A stretch of DNA of 14,755 nt from the NCBI GenBank assembly GCA_046160725.1, contig JBJXHB010000078.1, forward strand, positions 1 to 14,755, written 5' to 3'. The stretch is from JBJXHB01 sp046160725 (lineage in GTDB: Bacteria; Pseudomonadota; Gammaproteobacteria; Burkholderiales; Burkholderiaceae_C). Every line of letters begins with the position of its first letter. The stretch's first letter is position 1. A program made the translations under genes and the position numbers. This document shows, piece after piece, positions 1-7,350 of the stretch. The notes under the pieces were generated by a model, which was not told the origin of the DNA, ran no database searches, and worked only from the letters and a program-made list of their open reading frames with translations.

Positions 1-492
1 GTGTTCAACGGCACCATCTGGCCCGACGTCACGCGCCTGCCCAGCATCGATGAGCCGGTGTTGCGGTTCCAGCCTTTTGCCGTCGGGCAGGTGCTGAGCG
101 TCGCGGGCGGGCGCCAGATCGAGGTCCTTCCGGCGCAGCACACGGTGCCCGCGGTCGGGTTTGCCGTGCTTGGTCGGCGCGGCGCCTGGGTCTTCAGCGG
201 CGATACCGGCCCCAACGCCGCACTGTGGCAGCGCCTGCGCGACCTGCCGGTCGCGACCGTGGTCGTCGAAACCGCGTTCCGCAATGATGAGCAGGAGCTG
301 GCCCGCATCAGCCGGCACCTGTGCCCGGACGATCTTGGCCGCGAACTGGCCCAGCTGCAGGCCAGCGCCGATGTCTACATCACGCATGCCAAGCCGGGTG
401 AGCTGGATGTGGTGATGGCCGAGATCGCAGGCCTGGGCTTGCCGCACCGCATCCACGCCCTGGCCCACGGACAGGTCATCCCGATCGACTAG
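1..492 (+). CDS. MBL-fold 3',5'-cyclic-nucleotide phosphodiesterase-like hydrolase, 3' part
   Basis: This is the C-terminal part of a metallo-beta-lactamase-fold hydrolase; frame 1 is open from the first base, so the true start and the N-terminal HxHxDH metal motif lie upstream of the window. Visible late motifs, numbered from the first codon here, are QHTVPAVGF (His47), FSGDTG (Asp68, the usual bridging metal ligand), VVVETAF (88-94) and ITHAKPGE (His129), with HALAHGQVI near the end. The IWPD...RLP opening and HTVPA resemble the class-II cAMP phosphodiesterase-like proteins of betaproteobacteria, which would hydrolyse cyclic nucleotides in the cytoplasm. The fold is clear; the cyclic-nucleotide substrate is inferred from resemblance, and another phosphodiesterase or hydrolase activity is possible. 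It stops at TAG 490-492 and is followed by the pilin promoter region, so it is unlikely to be co-transcribed with pilA. Confidence 0.75.
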   Translation: MFNGTIWPDVTRLPSIDEPVLRFQPFAVGQVLSVAGGRQIEVLPAQHTVPAVGFAVLGRRGAWVFSGDTGPNAALWQRLRDLPVATVVVETAFRNDEQELARISRHLCPDDLGRELAQLQASADVYITHAKPGELDVVMAEIAGLGLPHRIHALAHGQVIPID

Positions 493-493
493 A

Positions 494-516
494 CGCCCGC
501 TGCGGGTGACGCTTTT
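494..516 (+). terminator. Weak putative terminator after the phosphodiesterase gene
   Basis: CCCG (496-499), loop CTG and CGGG (503-506) form a short GC stem, followed a few bases later by TTTT (513-516). The stem is only 4 bp plus a possible G-U pair, and the T run is not adjacent, so this is a weak candidate. Confidence 0.25.
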
Positions 517-616
517 CGTCACTTCTGGCCGAGATGGGCGACGGTTCGCGACACAACTGCCGTCACGGATGTTGAAAACCGCACGAAAACGCCTCGTTCC
601 AAGCAGTTTGCGGACC

Positions 617-634
617 TGGCACGACCCCTGCATT
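617..634 (+). promoter_or_regulatory. Sigma-54 (RpoN) -24/-12 promoter of the pilin gene
   Basis: TGGCACGACCCCTGCATT matches the sigma-54 consensus (TGGCAC, 4-5 bases, then TTGCW). The invariant GG (618-619) and GC (630-631) are separated by the required 10 bases. Transcription would start about a dozen bases after the GC, near 643, giving a leader of about 45 nt before the pilin start at 689. RpoN/PilR control of pilA is well established in other proteobacteria. The enhancer site for the activator should lie within 493-616, but I could not assign it to a particular sequence. Confidence 0.85.
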
Positions 635-688
635 CGTGGGGGTTGTCGTAACCCCTCTTGCTTCCTCAACCCCTAAGGAGTTTTCAGT

Positions 689-1099
689 ATGAAGCGTGTC
701 CAGAAAGGTTTCACCCTGATCGAACTGATGATCGTCGTGGCGATCATCGGCATTCTGGCGGCGGTAGCGCTGCCGGCCTACCGTGACTACACAGTGCGGG
801 CCAAGGTGTCCGAGCTGATCCTGGCGGCGTCGTCGGCCAAGAACAGCATCGCCGAGTACGTCAACACGAACGGCGGCCTGCCCGATGCGGGCTCGGTTTC
901 GATCGAGAGCCAGGTGTCGAAGTTCGTGTCCGGCGTGGCCTGGAACGGCACCGTCGTCACCGTGACGGCAACGGCCGTCGAGGCCAACATCTCCGGCGCC
1001 ACGATCACACTGACGCCGACCCCCTTGAACGGCCAGCTCACCTGGGTCTGCAGCGGCAGCATCCTGGCGAAGTACCGCCCGTCCAGCTGCCAGGGCTGA
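689..1099 (+). CDS. pilA: Type IV pilin (PilA-like major pilin precursor)
   Basis: A 136-residue type IVa prepilin. The leader MKRVQKG is cut after Gly7 by prepilin peptidase. The mature protein begins with N-methylated Phe in FTLIELMIVVAIIGILAAVA and has the conserved Glu at +5, needed for assembly. The hydrophobic alpha-1N helix runs to about residue 30 and is followed by the usual AYRDYTVRAKVSE segment. Cys121 and Cys134 close a short C-terminal D-loop, a typical size for betaproteobacterial pilins. The protein ends CQG, so it lacks the terminal Ser that TfpO-type ligases modify, although Ser132 and Ser133 lie next to Cys134. The start is fixed by AAGGAG at 675-680, 8 nt upstream. It has its own sigma-54 promoter and terminator, consistent with a highly expressed monocistronic pilin. 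Products act in twitching, adhesion and DNA uptake. Confidence 0.95.
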   Translation: MKRVQKGFTLIELMIVVAIIGILAAVALPAYRDYTVRAKVSELILAASSAKNSIAEYVNTNGGLPDAGSVSIESQVSKFVSGVAWNGTVVTVTATAVEANISGATITLTPTPLNGQLTWVCSGSILAKYRPSSCQG

Positions 1100-1124
1100 T
1101 CGGACAGCATTGCTCCGAGTTGCA

Positions 1125-1148
1125 GGCCCCGCTTCGGCGGGGCCTTTT
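1125..1148 (+). terminator. Rho-independent terminator of the pilin gene
   Basis: GGCCCCGC (1125-1132), tetraloop TTCG and GCGGGGCC (1137-1144) form a perfect 8-bp GC stem with a stable UUCG loop, followed directly by TTTT. It lies 25 bases after the pilin stop. The ligase genes downstream would therefore need readthrough or a promoter of their own in 1149-1198. Confidence 0.9.
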
Positions 1149-1198
1149 CGTTTGGCGCCCCGCATGGGCGCCAGCTCCAAACCCGGATCGGCCTCGCT

Positions 1199-2932
1199 GT
1201 GACGGACCCGACATTGCCATCGCTGCCGCAGGCGCTGGCCCGCGCCAACATCTGGCTGATGGCCGGTGCCGCCCTGTCGCTGCTGGCGTGGGTGCTGCCC
1301 AACCGCGACCCGCCCTGGGTCTCGTTCTACAACGAGTGGGCGATGGCCGTGGCCGTCTGGATGCTGGCGGCCTGGCAGCTGGCCCGAAGTCGAGGCCCTG
1401 TCGTCGTTCCAGGCACTGCTGGGGTTTTGCTGGCGGTGGCCGCATTGCCGCTGCTGCAGGCGGCGGCTGGTGTGGTCGAGCAGATGGGGGATGCCACCGT
1501 TGCCGCTGCCATGGTCGCGGGACTGGCGGCGGCTGTGGTCGTCGGTCGCCACTGGTGCGCGCACGCACCGCATGAGGCGCCGTCGGCGCTCTGGACGACG
1601 TTGCTGGCCGCCGGTTTGCTCTCGAGCGGCCTGGCGTTGGCGCAGTGGCTGCGCCTGGAGGGTCTGGGCGTGCTGCTGGCCGACCTGCCGGCCGGGTCCC
1701 GGCCCACCGGCAACATCTCTCAGGCCAACCATCTTGGTAGCCTGCTGGTCTGGTCCCTGTTGGGCCTGTGGGCGGCCGTGCGGACCGGCCACGTCCGCCC
1801 GGCCTGGGCACTGCCGACCGCGGCCCTGCTGCTGTTCTGTGCCGCGGCGACCCAGTCGCGCACGGTTTGGCTCAACCTGGCCCTGCTGGCATTGGGTGGT
1901 CTGGTCTGGCGACGCCACCTGCTGCCAACGCGGGCTGGCATTGCCGCGCTGGCGGGGCTGGGCCTGTGGTTTGCCTGCTTGGTGCTGGCCTGGCCCAGCC
2001 TGAACGCCGCGCTGGGCCAGCCGCCGGGGCTTGCCAGCGATGCCGCCATGAGTGCCGGGCTGCGGCCAGGCCTCTGGCGGATCGCCATGGCCGCCATTGG
2101 GGACGGGGCCTGGCACGGCTGGGGTTGGACCCAGTTCAGCCTGGCCCAGCAGGCGCAGGCGCTGGAGATGCCCGCGGTGCATCGCGTCTTCACCTACGCA
2201 CACAACCTGGCGCTGGACCTGGCCATCTGGAACGGCCCGGTGCCAGGGGCGGTCCTGGCGGGCCTGCTGGCCATCTGGTGCGCCCGGCGCGCGCGCCGGG
2301 TGGTGACTGCGCCCGCCGCGCTGGCGGCGCTGGGCATTGGCGTCCTGCTGGTGCATGCCCAGGTCGAGATGCCACATGCCTATGCCTACTTTCTGTTGCC
2401 AGCCGGCTTGATGGCGGGGCAGCTGCTGGCGTTGGAAGCCCGGGCCCGGCCGCCAGTGGACGGGCCAGCGGCCCGTCATCGGACGCAGGCCGTCGCATGG
2501 CTGGTGCTGGCGCTGGTTGGGGGCCTTCTCGTCGTGCTGCTGCGCGACTACCGCCACATCGAGATCCGCCTGCACCAGGAGCGCTACCGCGCGGCTCGGG
2601 TCGGCCAACCCATCGATACCCCGCCGCCCGCACCCTGGCTGCTGACACAGTTCGAGGGGTTTTGGCCGGCGATGCGGCAGCGGCCGACGGCCGGCATGGG
2701 TGGCGATGAGCTTCAAGTGCTGGCCGCCGCGGCACGGCGCTTCCCATCCGGGCCGCTGCAGTTCAAGCTGGCGCTGGCCCAGGCGCGCAACGGTCGGCCG
2801 CTCGAGGCCCGCCATACCCTGGCGCTGCTCCAGGCGATGCAGCGCGCCACAGAGGCAGACCGCGCGCGTGCGGCCTGGCAGGCATTGGGGGCTGACGATC
2901 CGGCGGTGCAAGCGGTGCCATGGCCGCGTTGA
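1199..2932 (+). CDS. Wzy_C-superfamily O-antigen ligase / PglL-like oligosaccharyltransferase, copy 1
   Basis: A 577-residue polytopic inner-membrane protein of the O-antigen ligase / protein O-oligosaccharyltransferase superfamily, which transfers lipid-linked glycans to lipid A core or to proteins such as pilin on the periplasmic side. Family marks are the N-terminal WVLPNRDPPWVSFYNEW segment (31-47), GNISQANHLG (171-180), the QSRT arginine (Arg221), LWR (Arg294) and the periplasmic-loop histidine in YAHN (His335). A further motif, HAQVEMPHAYAYFLLP, is followed by a soluble C-terminal region. GTG at 1199 is chosen because it gives the same N-terminal layout as the neighbouring paralogue. 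The position just after pilA suggests pilin glycosylation (PglL/TfpW-like role), but this family cannot be assigned a substrate from sequence. The paralogue follows after 130 bp on the same strand. Confidence 0.85.
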   Translation: MTDPTLPSLPQALARANIWLMAGAALSLLAWVLPNRDPPWVSFYNEWAMAVAVWMLAAWQLARSRGPVVVPGTAGVLLAVAALPLLQAAAGVVEQMGDATVAAAMVAGLAAAVVVGRHWCAHAPHEAPSALWTTLLAAGLLSSGLALAQWLRLEGLGVLLADLPAGSRPTGNISQANHLGSLLVWSLLGLWAAVRTGHVRPAWALPTAALLLFCAAATQSRTVWLNLALLALGGLVWRRHLLPTRAGIAALAGLGLWFACLVLAWPSLNAALGQPPGLASDAAMSAGLRPGLWRIAMAAIGDGAWHGWGWTQFSLAQQAQALEMPAVHRVFTYAHNLALDLAIWNGPVPGAVLAGLLAIWCARRARRVVTAPAALAALGIGVLLVHAQVEMPHAYAYFLLPAGLMAGQLLALEARARPPVDGPAARHRTQAVAWLVLALVGGLLVVLLRDYRHIEIRLHQERYRAARVGQPIDTPPPAPWLLTQFEGFWPAMRQRPTAGMGGDELQVLAAAARRFPSGPLQFKLALAQARNGRPLEARHTLALLQAMQRATEADRARAAWQALGADDPAVQAVPWPR

Positions 2933-3062
2933 GCGGGCCGGTGGCACGCGCACGATGCCGCGTCTGGTGGTGGACCGGCGCGCGGACAATGGCGCGCTGA
3001 TCCCACCGACTGCAGCGCTGCCGAGTCTGCGCCCGCGGCCTTCCGTACCGACCACGACCTGC

Positions 3063-4787
3063 ATGACGCCAGAGATCTCCCGAACCGCAGCGAGCCGCTT
3101 TCACCCCCTGGCTGCGTTGACGGCCCTGCCGGCGGCGGCCGTGCCGCCGCTGATGGCCTACAACCTGCCGCCATCTCCGACGCTGCTGAACCAATGCGTC
3201 GCCGCTGCGTTGTGGGGTTGTTTCGTGGTCGCGCTGGCGCCGCGGCTGCATGGCCGAGGTACCGGTGCGTTGCAGGCGGCGTTGGGCGCGACTGCCGTGG
3301 GTGTGCTGGGCTCCTGGGGCCTGGGTGCGCTGCCGGCCGCGCTGGCCCTGTCCGCCCTGGCCCTGCTGGCCGCAGCGGCCCTGATGGCGGCTGCCGGCGC
3401 CGATGCCGCCGTGCGCGCCGATGCGGACCGCCGGTTCGGTTGGTTTGCCGCCGGCCTGCTTCTGGCCGGCCTTCTGAGCGCCGTGGTAGCCGGGGTGCAG
3501 GTGTTCCAGCCGGACTGGGCCGACGGCAACTGGATCGCCCGCTCGGGCCAGTCCGACCACGCGATCGGCAATCTGCGCCAGCCCAACCAGCTCAGCAGCG
3601 TGTTGATCTGGGCGGTGATCGCCGCCATCGCCCTGCGTGAGCTGGGCTGGCTCGGGCGGTCCGTGACCGCCGCGGCCGTCGTGGCACTGGTACTGGCCGT
3701 GGTGCTGACGGCTTCGCGCACCGGCATGGTCGGCGTGGCAGTGCTGGCGGGCTGGGGGTGGGCCGACCGCCGCCTGCAGCGCCTGTCACGCCTGCTGCTG
3801 ATGGCCAGCCCGTTTATCTACGCGGCCGGCGTGCTGGCGATGAGCCACTGGTCCGGCGACGGCGCGCAGGCCTTCGGCGTCGCCGCCCGCGTCGGTGGCG
3901 ACATCTCCAGCTCGCGCTTCGGCATCTGGTCGAACACCCTGGCGCTGATCGCCCAGCATCCGTGGCTGGGCGTGGGTTTCGGCGAGTTCAACATGGCCTG
4001 GACCTTGACCGCCTTCCCGGGGCGGCCGGTTGCCTTCTTCGACCATACCCACAACCTGCCGCTGCAGCTGATCGTCGAGCTGGGGCTGCCGCTGGGCCTG
4101 GCGGTGCTGGCGGCGCTTTGCCTGGCCCTGGTGCAGGCGTGGACCCGGGCCTCGGCGCGCGACGACGCTGCAGCGCCAGCTGCACGCGCCGCCTTGATGA
4201 TGGTGCTGATGATCGGTGTGCACAGCCAGTTCGAATATCCGCTGTGGTACGCCTATTTCCTGCTGCCTGCGGCCTGGGCCTGGGGTTTCGCGCTCGGTCG
4301 CCCGGCCAAGGTTGCTGAAGCAGGATCCCCGGCTCGGGGTAGCGGGTTGGGCATGCTGGCAGGGGCCGTGCTGGTCCTCGGTGGCCTGGCCGCCGCGGCC
4401 GACTACCGAAGCGTGGTGGTGATCTTCTCGCCGCCGTCGGGGGCTGCATCCCTGGAGCAGCGCATCCAGCGGGGGCAGCGCAGCGTGCTGTACGACCACC
4501 ATGCGGACTACGCGGCCGCCACCAGCGGTGCCGGCGGCGACCTGGCGTTGGCCTTGCAACGGGCGCCGCACTATCTGCTGGATACGCGCCTGATGATCGC
4601 CTGGGCCGATGCCCTGGCCGCCACCGGCCGCGAGGACCAGGCGCGCTGGCTGGCGCAGCGCCTGCGCGAGTTCAGGAACCCCGACGCCAGCGACTTCTTC
4701 GCTGCCTGTGACCTCACCCCTGCGGCACCGCCGTTCCAATGCGACCCGCCAAAGCAGGCCTACCACTGGCGTGACTTCACGCGCTAG
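3063..4787 (+). CDS. Wzy_C-superfamily O-antigen ligase / PglL-like oligosaccharyltransferase, copy 2
   Basis: A 574-residue paralogue of the preceding gene and closer to the canonical family. It has AYNLPPSPTLLNQ (32-44), GNLRQPNQLSS (169-179), TASRTGM (Arg219), SSRFGIW (Arg285), the HPWLGVGFGEFN loop and the FDHTHNLPLQ motif (His328, His330, Asn331). The late HSQFEYPLWYAYFLLP motif precedes a periplasmic C-terminal region. The frame is open upstream as far as about 2700, inside copy 1, so the start is not forced. ATG 3063 is preferred because it puts about 30 residues before the PP...F/LNQ motif, as in copy 1; ATG 2955 is the alternative and neither has a strong ribosome site. Its last 11 bases overlap the 3' end of moaC on the other strand. 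Both copies keep the conserved residues and look functional. Substrate (pilin, O-antigen or other) is unknown. Confidence 0.87.
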   Translation: MTPEISRTAASRFHPLAALTALPAAAVPPLMAYNLPPSPTLLNQCVAAALWGCFVVALAPRLHGRGTGALQAALGATAVGVLGSWGLGALPAALALSALALLAAAALMAAAGADAAVRADADRRFGWFAAGLLLAGLLSAVVAGVQVFQPDWADGNWIARSGQSDHAIGNLRQPNQLSSVLIWAVIAAIALRELGWLGRSVTAAAVVALVLAVVLTASRTGMVGVAVLAGWGWADRRLQRLSRLLLMASPFIYAAGVLAMSHWSGDGAQAFGVAARVGGDISSSRFGIWSNTLALIAQHPWLGVGFGEFNMAWTLTAFPGRPVAFFDHTHNLPLQLIVELGLPLGLAVLAALCLALVQAWTRASARDDAAAPAARAALMMVLMIGVHSQFEYPLWYAYFLLPAAWAWGFALGRPAKVAEAGSPARGSGLGMLAGAVLVLGGLAAAADYRSVVVIFSPPSGAASLEQRIQRGQRSVLYDHHADYAAATSGAGGDLALALQRAPHYLLDTRLMIAWADALAATGREDQARWLAQRLREFRNPDASDFFAACDLTPAAPPFQCDPPKQAYHWRDFTR

Positions 4788-5283
4788 GTGTCGTGCCGCC
4801 GTCGGCCGGCGCCCGGTAGTGGCCGCTGCGACCGCCGCTCTTTTCCAGCACGCGCACGTCGGTCATCACCATGCCGCGGTCGGCCGCCTTGCACATGTCG
4901 TAGATCGTCAGCAGGCCCACCTGAACCGCTGCCAGCGCCTCCATCTCGACGCCGGTCGGGCCGACGGTCTCGACCTGCGCCGTGCAATGCACGGCGGCTG
5001 CCGGCTCGTCCAGCTCGAAATCGACCGCCACGCGCGTCAATGCCAGTGGGTGGCACAGCGGGATCAGGTCCGCCGCGCGCTTGGCACCCTGGATGGCCGC
5101 GATGCGGGCCACGCCGAGCACGTCGCCCTTTGCCGCACGTCCCTGGGCGATCAGCGCCAGCGTCGCCGGCTGCATGCGGATGCTGCCCGCCGCGCGGGCC
5201 ACACGATGGGTGGCGGCCTTGCCGGCCACGTCGACCATGTGGGCCTGGCCTTGGGCGTCGAAGTGGGTCAGTGGAGAGCTCAT
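4777..5283 (-). CDS. moaC: Cyclic pyranopterin monophosphate synthase MoaC
   Basis: MoaC acts after MoaA in molybdenum cofactor synthesis, converting 3',8-cyclo-7,8-dihydro-GTP to cyclic pyranopterin monophosphate in the cytoplasm. The 168-residue product is close to the usual 160 or so and is colinear with E. coli MoaC throughout. It has HMVDV (15-19), KGDV with Lys52, IPLCHPL (74-80), GVEMEAL (111-117), and YDMCKA with Asp129 and Lys132, which correspond to E. coli Asp128 and Lys131. The KSGGRSG end is also conserved. The start at 5283 gives MSSPLTHFDA, matching the family N-terminus; a longer in-frame reading from 5352 would run over the protease start and is not needed. The gene is divergent from the M48 protease, with 56 bp between starts, and convergent with the ligase. 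No other moa or mob gene is present here. Confidence 0.97.
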   Translation of the reverse strand: MSSPLTHFDAQGQAHMVDVAGKAATHRVARAAGSIRMQPATLALIAQGRAAKGDVLGVARIAAIQGAKRAADLIPLCHPLALTRVAVDFELDEPAAAVHCTAQVETVGPTGVEMEALAAVQVGLLTIYDMCKAADRGMVMTDVRVLEKSGGRSGHYRAPADGGTTPSA

Positions 5284-5339
5284 GGTCGGCGTCGCTGCCG
5301 CCTTACATGGCGGAAACATGCCGGTGCGATGATAAGAGC
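5284..5339. promoter_or_regulatory. Short divergent intergenic region between moaC and the M48 protease
   Basis: Only 56 bp separate the two divergent starts, so both promoters must lie here or extend into the neighbouring coding ends. A 5-bp inverted repeat CCGCC (5298-5302) TTACAT GGCGG (5309-5313) sits near the middle. I see no convincing -35/-10 pair. Confidence 0.35.
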
Positions 5340-6956
5340 ATGAGCCTTGCACCTGTCCGCCCGCGGCTGCGCCGCATCCGCGCCGCCGTGCTGCTGGCCG
5401 TGTCGCTCGGCATGGTCCTGCCGATGCCGGTCGCGGCCCAGGTGCGCCTGCCCTCGCTGGGCGAGGCGGCCAGCGACGATTTCAACGTCGCCACCGAGCG
5501 CCGCCTGGGCGAGCAGGTGATGCGCGACATCCGGCGCGACCCGGACTATGCGGACGACCCGCTGTTGGTGGACTACCTGCAGGCCCTGTGGCAGCCCTTG
5601 GTCAAGGCCGCGCGTGTCCGTGGCGACATCACGCCCGACGTAAACGATGCCTTCGCCTGGGAGGCATTTCTGGTGCGCGACCGTGCCGTCAACGCCTTCG
5701 CGCTACCGGGCGGGTTCGTCGGCATCCACTATGGGCTGATTGCGGTCAGCGCCACGCAGGACGAGCTGGCGTCGGTGCTGGCGCACGAGCTGTCACATGT
5801 GACGCAGCGCCACATCGCCCGCATGATCGGCGTGTCCAGCCGGGCCAGCATGATCGGTCTCGCGACCGTGCTGCTGGGCATCCTGGCCGCCTCGCGCAGC
5901 GGCAATGCCGACGTGGCCAATGCGGCCATCCAGGGCGGCCAGGCCGTGGCTGCGCAGGCCCAGCTCAATTTCTCGCGCGACATGGAGCGTGAGGCCGACC
6001 GCAACGGCTTTGCGCTGATGTCCGCGGCCGGCTACTCCGGCCTGGGGATGGTCCGCATGTTCGAGCGCCTGGACCAGGCCTACCGGCTCAACGACAGCGG
6101 CAACTACCCCTATCTGCGCAGCCATCCACTGACCACGGAGCGCCAGGGCGAGGCACGGCTGCTGGTGTCCTCCCGCGGCAGTGTGGCGCTGCCAAAGCCG
6201 CGGGCCGAGCATGTGCTGATGCAGGCGCGGGCCCGGGTGCTGATGGACCCGTCGGCGCAGGCCCTGCGGCACCTGCAGGACGGTGAGGCCCATGCCGGCG
6301 CGGCCGACGACGACACCGCCCTGGGCGCGCTGTATGCGGCGGCGCTGGCCAGTTTGATGCTGGGCGAGGCCGAGCGGGCCGACCGTACGCTCGGCGCCCT
6401 CCAGGCGCGCCTGGATGGGTCTCGCCGTTCCGGCGAGACCGCCGCGCAGCGCGTGCTGGCCATGCTGGGTGCCCAGGTGGCGCTGGCGTCGCGCGACCTG
6501 CCCAGGGCGCTGAGGCTGTCCACCCGCTACGAGCGCGACGGCACCCGTGCCGGCCTGTTGCTGGGGGCGCAGGTCGAGCTGGCGGTGTCGCAGCAGGCTG
6601 GGCAGCCGACGCCACAGCTGCGAGCCCAGATCGAGGCCCTGCAGACCTGGTTGGTCGAGCACAAGGCCGATGCCGCGGCCTGGACGCTGCTGGCGCAGTG
6701 CGCTCAGGCGCAGGGCCTGATGCTGCGAGCGGTGCGCGCGTTAGCCGAGTCCCATGCCGCGCTGGGTGACATCAACGGCGCCATCGACCGCCTGCGCGCC
6801 GGGCAGGAGCTGGCCCGGCGCTCGGCCGACCACGACTTCGTCGAGTCGTCGGTGATCGATGCGCGACTGCGTCAGCTGCTGGTCCAGCGCCGGGACCTGA
6901 TGGCCGAGCTGCGAGGCGAGACTCGTCGCGGCGACCGCCAGCCGGACCAGCCCTGA
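5340..6956 (+). CDS. BepA-like M48 family metalloprotease with C-terminal TPRs
   Basis: A 538-residue exported zinc metalloprotease. The N-terminus has an Arg-rich start and hydrophobic stretch (about 13-33) ending PVAAQ, a plausible signal peptide. The M48 domain shows NAFALPGGFVGIHYGLI (118-134), the HELSH zinc motif (His149, Glu150, His153) followed by VTQRHIAR, and the third ligand Glu218 in READRNGF. The C-terminal half (about 285-530) is rich in Ala/Leu helices consistent with tetratricopeptide repeats. This layout is that of BepA (YfgC), the periplasmic protease/chaperone that assists LptD and BAM in outer-membrane assembly; the role here is inferred by family. The frame is open back to 4788, but ATG 5340 is chosen because the signal peptide follows it; ATG 5307 is a less likely alternative. 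No strong Shine-Dalgarno is visible. Confidence 0.9.
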   Translation: MSLAPVRPRLRRIRAAVLLAVSLGMVLPMPVAAQVRLPSLGEAASDDFNVATERRLGEQVMRDIRRDPDYADDPLLVDYLQALWQPLVKAARVRGDITPDVNDAFAWEAFLVRDRAVNAFALPGGFVGIHYGLIAVSATQDELASVLAHELSHVTQRHIARMIGVSSRASMIGLATVLLGILAASRSGNADVANAAIQGGQAVAAQAQLNFSRDMEREADRNGFALMSAAGYSGLGMVRMFERLDQAYRLNDSGNYPYLRSHPLTTERQGEARLLVSSRGSVALPKPRAEHVLMQARARVLMDPSAQALRHLQDGEAHAGAADDDTALGALYAAALASLMLGEAERADRTLGALQARLDGSRRSGETAAQRVLAMLGAQVALASRDLPRALRLSTRYERDGTRAGLLLGAQVELAVSQQAGQPTPQLRAQIEALQTWLVEHKADAAAWTLLAQCAQAQGLMLRAVRALAESHAALGDINGAIDRLRAGQELARRSADHDFVESSVIDARLRQLLVQRRDLMAELRGETRRGDRQPDQP

Positions 6957-6982
6957 GGGCTGCGGAGGTGCCTAGGCGCACC
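6948..6982. other. Two small hairpins at the convergent protease/holin-like junction
   Basis: CAGCCC (6948-6953) and GGGCTG (6957-6962) form a perfect 6-bp stem whose 3-nt loop is exactly the TGA stop codon of the protease gene. A second inverted repeat, GGTGC (6967-6971) and GCACC (6978-6982) with loop CTAGGC, follows. Neither has a T run on either strand, so intrinsic termination is uncertain. They could protect 3' ends or slow polymerase between the convergent genes. Confidence 0.4.
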
Positions 6983-6990
6983 GTCGCCGG

Positions 6991-7350
6991 TCAGGCACCG
7001 CGCGAGGCGAAGACGCGCTCCATGGCCACGTCGATGACCATGCCGCACAGGCTGTAGATCAGCGATCCGATCAGCGCCGCCGCGAAGCCCTGCACGTTCA
7101 GGCCCGGCAGCAGGCCGGCCGCGGCCCAGAACATCAGCGCGTTGATGACGAACAGGAACAGCCCCAGCGTCAGCAGGGTCACCGGCAGGGTCAGCAGCAC
7201 CAGCAGCGGCCGCACCAGGGTGTTCAGCAGTCCCAGGACCAATGCCGCCGCCAGTGCCGCGCCGAAGCCGGCCACCTGCACGCCGGCATACAGATGCGCC
7301 ACCAGGAGCAGGGCAGCGGCCAGGAGCAACCAGCGCACGATGAGCTTCAT
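6991..7350 (-). CDS. Small membrane protein of the phage holin family 4 (PF04020-like)
   Basis: A 119-residue, very hydrophobic protein with about four transmembrane segments: roughly 5-21, 30-47, 50-77 (including RPLLVLLTLPVTLLTLGLFL) and 88-107. The NTLVRPLL...LPVTLLTLGLFLFVINALMF pattern (43-74) is the signature of the small 'phage holin family protein' common on bacterial chromosomes. Despite the name, these are not linked to lysis here: no endolysin, spanin or phage gene is nearby, and the cellular role is unknown. ATG at 7350 (MKLIVRW) is chosen because the first transmembrane segment follows at once; the longer frame from 7494 adds a charged, low-complexity segment. It is convergent with the protease gene and divergent from the SWIB gene. 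Confidence 0.85.
   Translation of the reverse strand: MKLIVRWLLLAAALLLVAHLYAGVQVAGFGAALAAALVLGLLNTLVRPLLVLLTLPVTLLTLGLFLFVINALMFWAAAGLLPGLNVQGFAAALIGSLIYSLCGMVIDVAMERVFASRGA

Noticed and set aside
2700..3062. Upstream in-frame extension of the second ligase into the first ligase gene
   Set aside because: The translation is Arg/Pro-rich and unlike the family. ATG 3063 gives the same N-terminal layout as the paralogue, though 2955 cannot be fully excluded.
563..3064. Very long open frame (833 codons) on the - strand opposite pilA and the first ligase
   Set aside because: It is antisense to genes with clear family motifs, has low-complexity Arg/Gln/Pro/Gly-rich translation and no recognisable domain. 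Such frames are common opposite GC-rich genes.
1199..4787. Two halves of one split ligase gene
   Set aside because: Each frame holds a complete set of motifs and is full length, so they are paralogues, not fragments.
5303..5335. Sigma-70 promoter (TTACAT with GATGAT/TGATAA) for the M48 protease
   Set aside because: Spacers near 17 bp do not give a good -10 box, and the implied transcript start would fall at or after the start codon.
4788..5339. Upstream in-frame extension of the M48 protease by about 184 codons
   Set aside because: It runs antisense through moaC and encodes Arg/Pro-rich sequence; the signal peptide right after ATG 5340 marks the real start.
6991..7350. Prophage or lysis cassette suggested by the holin-type name
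   Set aside because: No endolysin, spanin, structural or integrase gene is nearby, and this family is widespread on chromosomes as a small membrane protein of unknown role.
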